A stretch of 14,269 nt of DNA, from assembly GCA_030054835.1 (NCBI GenBank), contig JASGVS010000001.1:1-14269 (forward strand). Reading direction: 5' to 3'. Under the pieces are notes generated by a model that saw nothing but the letters and a program-made list of their open reading frames with translations, ran no database searches and was not told the DNA's origin. This DNA is from UBA3910 sp002391465 (GTDB taxonomy: Bacteria; Bacillota; Limnochordia; Darwinibacteriales; Darwinibacteriaceae). Position 1 is the stretch's first letter. The number at the start of each line of letters is the position of its first letter. Shown piece by piece: positions 1-7,185 of this stretch. The position numbers and the translations under genes were made by a program.

Positions 1-57
1 TGAAAACCTTTTCAGAAATGCTGAAAAAAAGATATTCACTGAATGAAAACCTTTTCA
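1..57. promoter_or_regulatory. Twin LacI-type operators for a leftward gene outside the window
   Basis: The 14-bp sequence TGAAAACCTTTTCA occurs twice without a mismatch, at 1-14 and 44-57. It is an inverted repeat (TGAAAA/TTTTCA around CC) and differs from the cre/LacI-family consensus TGWNANCGNTNWCA only at the central G. The copies are 43 bp apart, about four helical turns, which would suit looping or cooperative binding by a dimer pair. The nearer copy lies just downstream of a predicted minus-strand promoter (74-102), a normal place for a repressor roadblock. The target would be a leftward gene starting before base 1. The sites are seen directly; the regulator family is inferred. Confidence 0.65.
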
Positions 58-73
58 TGTCTTTGTGCTTTTA

Positions 74-102
74 ATAATAACACATCAAGACAAAAAGGGC
101 AA
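74..102 (-). promoter_or_regulatory. Sigma-A-type promoter reading leftward out of the window
   Basis: On the minus strand TTGCCC (97-102) is followed after exactly 17 bases by TATTAT (74-79), matching the -35 and -10 consensus at 4/6 and 5/6 positions. The predicted start near base 67 puts the operator at 44-57 at about +10 to +23. It lies downstream of the WD40 gene, so it serves the next gene to the left, which is not in the window. Confidence 0.55.
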
Positions 103-119
103 CACTTTATTTACAACTT

Positions 120-1001
120 TTATGAGCCGAATATAACGCCACTGCTGTCAGAGAGGATTTCAGGGATAGTGAAAACGCCAATACGGGGTATATTCCGATG
201 GGCAAGATAGAGCACATCGTCGTCAAAATACAGCTCACCAAAGGCTGGGGCTTGCAAGACCTGTTTCCAGCTCCCCACTTCCCAGATCTTGATGGTGTTT
301 TTCACAACACAGACAACATACTCGTCTGTCATGATTGTCCGTCCCAAAGAGCAGCGGGCCTTTTTGATTTGGTGGACTATAGAACCATCCCCTTTGTCCC
401 AGATAATGATGGAATTGTCGGCGGAAGTGGAGATTAGATAGTCTTTGTGGGAGTAAAGGTAATGGATGTTTCCCCTATGGCCGATAAACGTCCTGGCCCG
501 CGACAGCGTTTCTTTGTCAAAGGCATAGATATTTTTATCCACACCGCCGATGTAGACCATGTCCCCATCCTGCGCATGTGACCAAACGCTGCCCATGTCC
601 TTATTGAGATACCTAACGTTCTCGTAGTCCCCCTTGTCTACCACCACCAGGCCGCTATTACGCTGGGGGAAATAGACGTGATTGTCATCTACCAACATAT
701 AGCTAAAAAAGTCGGAACTGTTGTCCGAGCCAAACTGTTTCTGATAGATGACCTCATGGGTTTCTTTATCCGCTACGTGAAAGAAATAAATACTGTTGAA
801 GTAGAGGTGCTTTTCATCAACGCCGATTATGGCGCCGCGGTTGAGGTTATCATTGGGAGGAACGGTGAAGGTTGCAATATGCTCCTTGGTTCCTTTGTCC
901 CAGCGGCTGATCTCCTTCCCCGCCGAGGTGTAAATAGAATCCGCATCGAAACACATCCTATGGGCACTAGCAGTCAAAAGAGTATTCTGCTTAGTACTCA
1001 C
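120..1001 (-). CDS. WD40-repeat beta-propeller protein, function unknown
   Basis: This 293-residue protein has no signal peptide or membrane segment, so it is probably cytoplasmic. Residues 173-202 form a canonical WD40 blade (GHRGNIHYLY... then SADNSIIIWD). Weaker blades are visible near 24-45 (YTSAGKEISRWDKG), 148-167 (VYIGGVDKNIYAFDK) and 232-241 (VVKNTIKIWE), giving an estimate of six to seven blades. Such propellers are protein-interaction platforms; no enzyme domain is attached and the partner is unknown. The start codon is GTG, chosen because AGGGGG stands seven bases upstream and no in-frame ATG fits better. It is divergent from the MarR gene, with its own predicted promoter overlapping an inverted repeat at 1031-1057. 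The WD40 fold is secure, the cellular role is not. Confidence 0.85.
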   Translation of the reverse strand: MSTKQNTLLTASAHRMCFDADSIYTSAGKEISRWDKGTKEHIATFTVPPNDNLNRGAIIGVDEKHLYFNSIYFFHVADKETHEVIYQKQFGSDNSSDFFSYMLVDDNHVYFPQRNSGLVVVDKGDYENVRYLNKDMGSVWSHAQDGDMVYIGGVDKNIYAFDKETLSRARTFIGHRGNIHYLYSHKDYLISTSADNSIIIWDKGDGSIVHQIKKARCSLGRTIMTDEYVVCVVKNTIKIWEVGSWKQVLQAPAFGELYFDDDVLYLAHRNIPRIGVFTIPEILSDSSGVIFGS

Positions 1002-1030
1002 AGTAAAGCCCCCTTCCTTCTAGTTCTTTT

Positions 1031-1057
1031 CTGACATGTAATTCCAGATTATGTCAG
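1031..1057. promoter_or_regulatory. Inverted repeat over the WD40-gene promoter
   Basis: CTGACAT (1031-1037) and ATGTCAG (1051-1057) are perfect 7-bp arms separated by 13 bases. On the minus strand the right arm overlaps an extended -10 element, TGA followed by CATAAT (1048-1053), so the repeat would cover the -10 and the transcription start of the WD40 gene. No good -35 is visible, which is tolerable for an extended -10 promoter. It could be a repressor operator, or simply a small 5'-UTR hairpin. Confidence 0.4.
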
Positions 1058-1113
1058 AGTTTCCTGCCTTAATAAGCCCGTCAGAAAAACCGAGGAGTTT
1101 GTCCATATTTTCC

Positions 1114-1142
1114 TTGTTCTAGTTCGGGAATTGTGCTACTAT
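1114..1142 (+). promoter_or_regulatory. Promoter of the marR-like gene
   Basis: TTGTTC (1114-1119) and TACTAT (1137-1142) are spaced by 17 bases, and the -10 is preceded by TGC, making it an extended -10 element. The start would fall near 1149. A weak TTAT-N6-ATAA repeat at 1151-1164 could be an autoregulatory site. A strong ribosome binding site, AGGGAGG (1171-1177), stands five bases before the ATG. Confidence 0.5.
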
Positions 1143-1182
1143 TAAGGTAATTATTTGAACATAAATTCACAGGGAGGATCAC

Positions 1183-1719
1183 ATGGATAACGGCCGAGAC
1201 AGCCTGGATTTTATCACAATCTACTGTCTGCGCCTGCTCTGGGATGAGATCTATGCTAATTGGGAACAGATCGCAGTTGACGCGGGCTTAACAGTGACGG
1301 AAGAGCAGACCCTGCTCGCCATTGGCTTTGCCCGGGGCAGCACCGTGACCGATGTGGCCCAGATCCTCCAAAGGGATAAAGGAACTATATCCAAAAGCGT
1401 TTATTCCCTCGAATGCCAGGGGTTAGTTACCAGGGAAACTGGCGAAGACCGCCGCTATTCCTGCTTTAATCTGACCGAAAAAGGTGAGAAGGTGCGCCAA
1501 GAAGTGGCCCAAAAGCATCTCAGTGGGCGGGGTTTGGCCTTTGCCGAAGGCTTTCTCAAGCTCCCTGAAGAAGAACGGCACGCCTTTACCCGCACTGCCT
1601 TTAAGTTGACGCGCCATGTTTACGGCGATGATTATATCAGGTTCATACAGCAGACTATGAATCTGCCTAAGGACACAAGTGATCTAATCAACCAGCTGCT
1701 GGAAGAGACTGAGAAGTAG
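1183..1719 (+). CDS. MarR-family transcriptional regulator
   Basis: The 178-residue protein has the MarR winged helix-turn-helix at about residues 54-105. It contains the helix pair TVTDVAQILQRDKGTISKSV, then SLECQGLVTRE and the wing GEDRRYSCFNLTEKGEKV. Flanking helices (10-45 and 105-178) would form the dimer interface; the C-terminal helical part is somewhat long for the family. MarR proteins bind palindromic operators as dimers and are released by small ligands or oxidation. No conserved redox cysteine pair is obvious, and the ligand is unknown. The ATG is fixed by AGGGAGG five bases upstream. A terminator follows, then a GTTGC-N4-GCAAC palindrome in front of the chemoreceptor gene, which suggests that gene is its target. 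Confidence 0.92.
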   Translation: MDNGRDSLDFITIYCLRLLWDEIYANWEQIAVDAGLTVTEEQTLLAIGFARGSTVTDVAQILQRDKGTISKSVYSLECQGLVTRETGEDRRYSCFNLTEKGEKVRQEVAQKHLSGRGLAFAEGFLKLPEEERHAFTRTAFKLTRHVYGDDYIRFIQQTMNLPKDTSDLINQLLEETEK

Positions 1720-1767
1720 CAGGTTCAGTGTACACGTTTATCAAGTTTATGAACCTGATTGTTTTTT
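1720..1767 (+). terminator. Intrinsic terminator after the marR-like gene
   Basis: CAGGTTCA (1720-1727) pairs perfectly with TGAACCTG (1750-1757), with a 22-base loop, followed by ATTGTTTTTT. The left arm starts at the base after the TAG stop. The long loop makes it weaker than a tight hairpin, so some read-through into the chemoreceptor gene is possible. Confidence 0.6.
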
Positions 1768-1775
1768 GACCCAAT

Positions 1776-1800
1776 AGTTGCCTATGCAACTGTTGCATAG
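1776..1800. promoter_or_regulatory. MarR-type operator in front of the chemoreceptor gene
   Basis: Two overlapping palindromes occupy this site. AGTTGC-CTAT-GCAACT (1776-1791) is perfect, with 6-bp arms and a 4-base spacer, and CTATGCAACTGTTGCATAG (1782-1800) is perfect, with 9-bp arms around one central base. The TTGC-N4-GCAA core resembles operators of several MarR-family regulators. It lies between the marR-like gene and the GTG start at 1827, so binding would block transcription of the chemoreceptor. I could not identify a convincing -10/-35 pair nearby. The palindromes are seen; the assignment to the neighbouring MarR protein is inferred. Confidence 0.65.
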
Positions 1801-1826
1801 TAAACATAAGATTAGGGGGAGCTAGA

Positions 1827-3683
1827 GTGAGAAGAAGCATAGCGGTAAAAATCAGTGTCTATGTAGGCGTGCTTGTGCTGGTAATCAGTGCCGGAATCGG
1901 GATCTTTGCCTCCTACAGAAGCATGTCCGCAGTCACAAAGCAGGTTGAGGCGGCCCTAATAATGCAGGCGGAAGAAGCGGCTGAGATTTTGGAGAACAGA
2001 TTTCAGATCCAACTTACCGCCCTGGAGACAATCGCAGCCCGACCGGAGATTGCCAGTATGAACTGGGCCTTGCAGGAACCAATTCTCAAGTCGGAAAATG
2101 AGAGGCTTGGGCTGTATCAGGCGATAGGCGTAGTTGATCGCTCCGGTTTCGCCCGATACACAGACGGTTCCAGCATGAACATTGCAGACCGGGATCATGT
2201 GATCAGGAGTTTGCGGGGCGAATCGGTTGTATCGGACGTGTTAGTGGGCCGCGCGGACGGGAGCTTGGTGATTATGTACGCAGTCCCCATAACAAACAAC
2301 GGCCAAGTGGTTGGGGCCCTTCTGGGCAGACGGGATGGATGGGCTCTGAACGACATTACGGACCGTTTAGGTTTTGGTGAAATGGGCTGGTCCCTAGTCC
2401 TGGATTCGGACGGGAGGATTATGGCCCACCCCATCCGTGACTACGTAATTGAACAGCGGAATGTGTTAACCGATACGGATAACCTGGCCGATGCTGGCAG
2501 GGCAATCGCTGCCTTGGGTATGGGCAACACTGGGGTTGTGCGCTATGAACTGGATGGAACACAGCGAATCGTCGCTTACACACCTGTGCCCGCCACCGAC
2601 TGGATGATCGGCGTAGGTGCTATGGAGTCAGATGTACTTGCCGATGTTACCTCCCTGCGCAACTACTTTATTGGATTAACGGCCATCTTCCTAGTTTTGG
2701 GCGTTACAATCGGCATCCTAGTGGCCAGGCAGGTAGCTAAACCGCTGCAGCAGGTGCAGGCGGTGATTGAGGCGGTGGCTGATGGGGATCTCACCCGCCG
2801 AGTGGAGATTAACTCCAAGGATGAAATTGGAGCTGTGGCCAACGCCCTAAACAGGACGATGGACAGCATGACCGAGGTGCTAGGCCTTACCACAGAAACC
2901 ACTGCCCAGCTCGCTGCTACCAGCGAACGCCTAGCATCTACCAGCCAAGAGGCCAGTGCATCGGTTCAGGAGGTGGCCAGTACGGCCAACCAGTTCTCCT
3001 CGACCCTCGATCTGATGAACAGCAATGCCCAAGCCATGAACGAGACTGTGCAGGGCGTCTCCCGCCAAGCGGATGAAGGAACTAGGGCAATTGCAGACAT
3101 CATCGAGAAGATGAGGGGTCTGCAGGAAAACACCCAGAGAATGGCAGAACAAGTTTCGAGCCTTGGCTCCCTATCTGATCAAATTGGCTTAATTGCCAAT
3201 ACGATCAGCTCTATAGCTGAACAGACTAATCTCCTTGCCTTAAACGCCGCCATCGAAGCGGCCCGGGCAGGAGAGCACGGCCGCGGATTTGCGGTTGTGG
3301 CCGGTGAGGTAAGGGAACTAGCAGAGCAGTCCGCTAAAGCCACCACGGACATTGAATCGCTGATCAGACAAATCCAAAGCGGGATCAGCACTACTGTGCA
3401 GGGGATAAGTGAAGGATCGGCGCAGGCCGAAAATGCCCTCAGCAGCGTCAATCAGAGCAGCAAGGTGCTCAATGAGATTCTTGCAGCCATCGAAGAGATT
3501 GATTACCAGGTAAACGAACTGTCCGCTTCACTGGCGGAGATCAACTTGGGTGGGCAGGAAATAGCGAGCACGAGCGAAGAACAGGCAGCTTCCGTCCAGC
3601 AGGTTGCCGCAGCCGCCCAGGATTTGATGAATCTAGGCACACGGCTGAGCGAGATTATCCAGCATTTCAAACTAGAAGGCTAA
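1827..3683 (+). CDS. Methyl-accepting chemotaxis protein with dCache-type sensor domain
   Basis: The 618-residue protein is a complete transmembrane chemoreceptor. A first membrane helix at about 10-28 is followed by an extracytoplasmic sensor at 35-278, which has the length and Cache-like features of a dCache domain (YQAIGVVDRSGFARYTDG, then ADRDHV). The second membrane helix is at about 279-301, a HAMP domain at 302-355, and a long coiled-coil signalling domain at 370-610. The signalling hairpin is canonical at about 463-505 (EQTNLLALNAAIEAARAGEH, then GRGFAVVAGEVRELAEQS) and would contact CheA and CheW. dCache domains usually bind amino acids, amines or organic acids; the ligand here is unknown. 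No NWETF-type CheR/CheB tether is present at the C terminus (it ends HFKLEG). The start is GTG with AGGGGGA six bases upstream. Confidence 0.96.
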   Translation: MRRSIAVKISVYVGVLVLVISAGIGIFASYRSMSAVTKQVEAALIMQAEEAAEILENRFQIQLTALETIAARPEIASMNWALQEPILKSENERLGLYQAIGVVDRSGFARYTDGSSMNIADRDHVIRSLRGESVVSDVLVGRADGSLVIMYAVPITNNGQVVGALLGRRDGWALNDITDRLGFGEMGWSLVLDSDGRIMAHPIRDYVIEQRNVLTDTDNLADAGRAIAALGMGNTGVVRYELDGTQRIVAYTPVPATDWMIGVGAMESDVLADVTSLRNYFIGLTAIFLVLGVTIGILVARQVAKPLQQVQAVIEAVADGDLTRRVEINSKDEIGAVANALNRTMDSMTEVLGLTTETTAQLAATSERLASTSQEASASVQEVASTANQFSSTLDLMNSNAQAMNETVQGVSRQADEGTRAIADIIEKMRGLQENTQRMAEQVSSLGSLSDQIGLIANTISSIAEQTNLLALNAAIEAARAGEHGRGFAVVAGEVRELAEQSAKATTDIESLIRQIQSGISTTVQGISEGSAQAENALSSVNQSSKVLNEILAAIEEIDYQVNELSASLAEINLGGQEIASTSEEQAASVQQVAAAAQDLMNLGTRLSEIIQHFKLEG

Positions 3684-3687
3684 TCAC

Positions 3688-3720
3688 AAAGGGGCGATAC
3701 GACGTAGTATCGCCCCTTTT
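3688..3720 (+). terminator. Strong intrinsic terminator after the chemoreceptor gene
   Basis: AAAGGGGCGATAC (3688-3700) and GTATCGCCCCTTT (3707-3719) form a perfect 13-bp stem with the 6-base loop GACGTA, ending in TTTT. It starts five bases after the stop codon. The symmetrical A and T flanks could let it work on both strands. Confidence 0.9.
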
Positions 3721-3784
3721 CGAATGGATTGGAGGTAAGCTCACTGCTTTTCTGGAATATTACCCCAAAGCATAAAAAGGAGAA

Positions 3785-4231
3785 GTGATAGCCTTGAAAC
3801 AGCCTGCCCTAGCCGTTGGAGCTGTTATCTTCAACCCCGAAGACAAAATACTGCTCCTAAGGCAGCAGAAGTGGAATGATGAGTACGTGATTCCAGGCGG
3901 CCACGTTGAATGGGGAGAAAGGCTGGAGGATGCTCTGAGAAGGGAAATCTCTGAAGAAACGGGCTTGGAGATTTATGACATCAAACTTCTAGCCCTAAAA
4001 GAAAACGTCTCGGGCCTTGGTTACCATGAGAAGAAGCATTTTATCTTGCTTGATTATGTCTGCCGAACTGATTCTTTCACTGTAACGCTAGACGAAGAAA
4101 CCCAAGCTTACGCCTGGGTTGGGCTTGATGAACTTGACAACTACAAACTGAACCAATTCACAAGATCTCTGCTGCTGGAGATGAAAGATAGAGAATCTCC
4201 CAAGAGAGTGGAGATCCTTTACGATTACTAA
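3785..4231 (+). CDS. Nudix hydrolase (MutT-like)
   Basis: This 148-residue single-domain protein carries a perfect Nudix box, GX5EX7REUXEEXGU, at residues 39-61 (GHVEWGE, then RREISEETGL). The REXXEE glutamates bind the divalent metal used to hydrolyse a nucleoside diphosphate linked to another moiety. The substrate cannot be read from the sequence; ADP-sugars, oxidised or other NTPs are all possible. The start is ambiguous. AAAGGAG ends at 3782, only two bases before the GTG at 3785 but eleven before an in-frame TTG at 3794, so the real protein may begin at MKQPAL. It is monocistronic and converges on the M50-like gene with only 18 bases between stops and no visible terminator, so the transcripts may overlap. 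Confidence 0.93.
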   Translation: MIALKQPALAVGAVIFNPEDKILLLRQQKWNDEYVIPGGHVEWGERLEDALRREISEETGLEIYDIKLLALKENVSGLGYHEKKHFILLDYVCRTDSFTVTLDEETQAYAWVGLDELDNYKLNQFTRSLLLEMKDRESPKRVEILYDY

Positions 4232-4249
4232 AACCGCAGAATACATTAC

Positions 4250-5614
4250 TCAGTTCTCCTTGCTGTAGATATAAACCTCAACCGGTGCTCCCCAAACGCT
4301 TGCCCTAATCTCACCTTCACTTCTGTGCATAGGCAGACCGCGCCCTATCGTAGCCTTAAAGCCTTCTAACAGAGTATGGGTCTGGCCATCTGCCGCATAG
4401 GTAAGGGATACCTCTCCTTCCCCTAGCACGAAGGCAGATACCTTCCGTTCAGAGGGGATGCCGGGAACTGTCAGCAATAGCTGATCCTCTCCCAAGGTCA
4501 ATTCCCCTTGGTAGATCAGTTCATAACCCTCTTCTTGGTAACTCTCGGCTGTAAAGGTTCCATCGTTTACTCTGCTTACTAGCTCCAGATAGTATAAATC
4601 CACTTCATCCGGCTCCTTGGTGTCAATATACATCCTCAACGTTCCGCTGCTGCCCGGTGAGGCCTCCAAGGCATAGCTTCCCTCTAGCAGGGTAAAGCCG
4701 GTGAAGTAAGCTTGCGGTACTTTTCCACTACCCTGGAACATGACAATGGAGTCCAGGTTGTTAAAGGGTAAAGGTTCTCCCCCTAGGTTGACCAAACGGA
4801 GGGTGAAATCAGACTTCGCCTCTAGTGAATAGATGAAATCGTAGGTTGTTGGCTCCGTGACGTCAAAGCTGTAAAAAACAGTTGATGCGGGAGTTATTTC
4901 ACTCAGATCCAGATCAATTCTAGCCTGATAGGAGGCTGGTTCGCTGACGTGAACAGATGGGCCGACAATGTTTGGCAGGACGGCTATGGCAATAACGAGC
5001 AAGAATACGGCAGTAAGTACCATTTCACCTCTCGTTACTCGGTGCCTTTTGGCCGGGTTGCGAAAACCTTTGTATACCCTAATGGCTGTCTCCTTAACCC
5101 TAGCCACCTTGAATAGAAAGATGAGTAATATTACAAACAGAACAAAGAAAGCAGCTGCGACCAGAAAGGGATTCAGGCCGGAATACTGAATGAAGTTGGC
5201 CACATCTTCACCGGCCACATTAGCTCCAAAACCAACAGCCAAAGCTATTACTATCGACGTTATCATTGTTGACAGCAAGCTGATAAGGAGTACGAGCAGT
5301 GTTCCCTGCACAAAAAGGCTCTTACTGCGCGGGAGCAGAATGGCCATTACTCCAATAAGCAGCAAGGGCAGCACAGGCCCCGCCAGACTAATTAGCGCCC
5401 TCTGCAGGGGGTCGCTCACTCCAACATAGCTTATATGGGGCGAATTACGGAAGAAGTTGATTTCAAATGCGGTGATCTTTCCTCCGAAAGCGAGCGCCAT
5501 CAGAGCATGACTACCCTCATGCACAAAGGCATAGAAAAAGATGACTCCCAGTGCAATGCCCAACCACACTAAAACACGAATTACTTCCCTGCCTCCAATA
5601 CCGCTCTTTGCCAT
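4250..5614 (-). CDS. M50-like HExxH membrane metallopeptidase homologue with extracytoplasmic beta domain
   Basis: The 454-residue protein begins with a membrane helix that contains HEGSH (H32, E33, H36), the zinc-binding HExxH motif, embedded in the membrane as in site-2 (M50) proteases. It is followed by the M50-like stretch ALISLAGPVLPLLLIGV. Further helices lie near 88-110, 112-137, 150-172 and 203-222. Residues 225-454 form a hydrophilic, beta-rich domain reminiscent of a PPC-type beta-sandwich and probably sit outside the membrane. The NxxPxxxLDG motif that supplies the third zinc ligand in RseP/SpoIVFB-type M50 enzymes was not found, so activity is uncertain. It starts 19 bases after the upstream CPBP gene on the same strand, so the two are probably co-transcribed. 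The ATG has GGAGG eleven bases upstream. Confidence 0.7.
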   Translation of the reverse strand: MAKSGIGGREVIRVLVWLGIALGVIFFYAFVHEGSHALMALAFGGKITAFEINFFRNSPHISYVGVSDPLQRALISLAGPVLPLLLIGVMAILLPRSKSLFVQGTLLVLLISLLSTMITSIVIALAVGFGANVAGEDVANFIQYSGLNPFLVAAAFFVLFVILLIFLFKVARVKETAIRVYKGFRNPAKRHRVTRGEMVLTAVFLLVIAIAVLPNIVGPSVHVSEPASYQARIDLDLSEITPASTVFYSFDVTEPTTYDFIYSLEAKSDFTLRLVNLGGEPLPFNNLDSIVMFQGSGKVPQAYFTGFTLLEGSYALEASPGSSGTLRMYIDTKEPDEVDLYYLELVSRVNDGTFTAESYQEEGYELIYQGELTLGEDQLLLTVPGIPSERKVSAFVLGEGEVSLTYAADGQTHTLLEGFKATIGRGLPMHRSEGEIRASVWGAPVEVYIYSKEN

Positions 5615-5633
5615 TACCTTTCTGACCTCCGAC

Positions 5634-6295
5634 CTAAAACAGGTTGCTTAAGAAATGAGCTAAAACCCCGCCCATTACCGAGCGCGAGCGGTGGGCAGCA
5701 TAACCAAAAGCTAGGCTGACTAGGAAAATAGATAAGGCTCCGCCAAAGGGATTGGTTAGGTTGTCCACCAAAACGCCCATGAAGTACCAGCCGGGAATGT
5801 GCAGTATTACAAAAAACACTGAAGAGATTAAATTCGCGTTCCAGAAGGAATAACCTATTTCTAGGTTGCCTTGAATCGCTCCGCGCAGCAAAAACTCTTC
5901 AAAAAGGGGAGCAATGACCAGCACATTGAGGAGTGGAAAGCTGAATTCAGTTGGCAAAAGCCTGTTTCCCTGCAGGTAGTTGGGTATAATCCCAGTCAGG
6001 GCGATCAAAAAGCCTATGCCCCTCCCCAAGTGAGCCATGCTTTCCACCGGGATGGGGCAAAGACCTCTGCTACACTACGATTAGAAATCCTCAAAAGCCA
6101 AAAGGCAGGTAAAATCCAGATCACAATCTTGGCAGTGAACCAGTACACAAAACTGCCGAGGCTGGTGGTGAGCCAGGTAACGGTGTTGTCCAATGACACT
6201 TTCAGGAGCCACGCGCCGATCCAGACAATGATGATAACTGCAAAGGTTAGATAGGTGGATTTGACTACGCTTGCAGCAGATGAATCACTATTCAT
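5634..6295 (-). pseudogene. CPBP (Abi/CAAX-type) intramembrane protease-like gene, frameshifted
   Basis: Two overlapping frames make one CPBP protein of about 220 residues. The upstream part (6295 to about 6020) gives the start MNSDSSAAS and two membrane helices, and runs to WLTWGGA before a TAG. The downstream part (to 5634) continues GIGFLIALTGIIPNYLQG with all three CPBP motifs: EEFLLRG (the EExxxR), FVILH (FxxxH) and HFLSN. The switch falls at a GGGGAGGGG run (6019-6027 on the minus strand), and one extra G would restore a single frame. This may be a sequencing or assembly error, a real null mutation, or less likely frameshifting in expression. CPBP proteins are glutamate/histidine membrane proteases, some linked to bacteriocin self-immunity. 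The ATG at 6295 has AAAGGA eight bases upstream. Confidence 0.85.
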
Positions 6296-6647
6296 AGAGC
6301 TATTCCTTTCTGTTTAAGTTCCCTTAGTTTATATCCTTAGCCATAACATTCGAACCACACGATGGCATTGTGTGCGGGCAAATTCATGCATCCGCAGAAT
6401 GCAGATCCACCAGCACCCGAGTTATCCCGACCTTCGTCTCACTAGTGTACTTGGAGTATACAGGCCCCTGATCCTGTTATTGTCCAAAAATAATCACCCC
6501 AAAAGCTCTTTTTCGCGGTAAACTAGCATTGAGCCAATTAAGTTATTCATGATCCCGTGTTCTTTACAGGGAATATCCCTACGGACTTGTTTCAGTTCGA
6601 GGTTTCTCCATCTTGAGCCAGAAGGCATATCATCGAGGTGTTGGTAA
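6296..6647. other. Divergent intergenic region with two small palindromes
   Basis: About 350 bases separate the leftward membrane-protein operon from the rightward P-loop gene. A minus-strand -10 candidate, TATAAA (6328-6333), lies upstream of the CPBP start but lacks a convincing -35. CACACGAT-GGC-ATTGTGTG (6356-6374) forms an 8-bp stem with one G-T pair, and AGGGA-ATA-TCCCT (6568-6580) is a perfect palindrome about 65 bases before the P-loop gene. Either could be an operator. I saw no RNA gene and no convincing coding remnant. Confidence 0.35.
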
Positions 6648-7142
6648 ATGAAAAGACTGTATCTTATCGGAGGCACAATGGGTGTCGGCAAGACAGCAGT
6701 ATGTCAAGGACTCAAACTCAAGCTTGATAACAGCGTCTTTCTTGACGGTGACTGGTGTTGGGATGCGAACCCGTTTCAGGTAACGGAAGAAACCAAGACT
6801 ATGGTGATGGAGAACATTTGCTTTCTGCTAAATCAGTTCATTCACTGCTCTGCCTACCATAACATCATCTTTTGCTGGGTCATGCACGAACAGTCGATTA
6901 TTAATAAAATCCTAGACAGTCTCGATAAGTCGAATTGCGAAATTACGACGATTTCTCTACTCTGTGATGAACAAGAACTGCGGGAACGCCTGAATCAAGA
7001 CATTGCAGCCGGCATGCGACAGCCAGATGTGATAGACCGCAGTGTTGCCCGAATTCCGCTTTATCATAAGTTAAGCACAATAAAGATAGACACAACCTGT
7101 AAGACAGTGAGTGAAATAGCAGAAGAAATCGCCCGCTTATGA
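6648..7142 (+). CDS. Small P-loop kinase-like ATPase (AAA_33/shikimate-kinase-like fold)
   Basis: The 164-residue protein opens with a Walker A motif immediately after the first strand (LIGGTMGVGKTAVC, residues 6-19), then LDGDWCW, which could provide the acidic metal or substrate contact seen in small-molecule kinases. The central helical part and the motif RERLNQDIAAGMRQPD resemble the lid region of AAA_33-type kinases such as gluconate or polynucleotide kinase relatives. Its length suits a single-domain kinase. The substrate is unknown and no pathway neighbour helps. The ATG has GAGGTG seven bases upstream. No promoter was recognised. A decayed XRE regulator follows about 45 bases after its stop; whether they were a unit is unclear. 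Confidence 0.75.
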   Translation: MKRLYLIGGTMGVGKTAVCQGLKLKLDNSVFLDGDWCWDANPFQVTEETKTMVMENICFLLNQFIHCSAYHNIIFCWVMHEQSIINKILDSLDKSNCEITTISLLCDEQELRERLNQDIAAGMRQPDVIDRSVARIPLYHKLSTIKIDTTCKTVSEIAEEIARL

Positions 7143-7185
7143 ACCTCGGCTTTTTGTGTACGAAAAAGAGACAGCCTGTTGTACG

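Noticed and set aside
1..57. CcpA cre sites
   Set aside because: The central CG of cre is CC in both copies, so I call them LacI-type operators rather than cre sites.
1766..1794. TTGACC as the -35 of the chemoreceptor promoter
   Set aside because: No -10 hexamer is found at 16-18 bases; the sequence overlaps the terminator T-run and the MarR-type operator.
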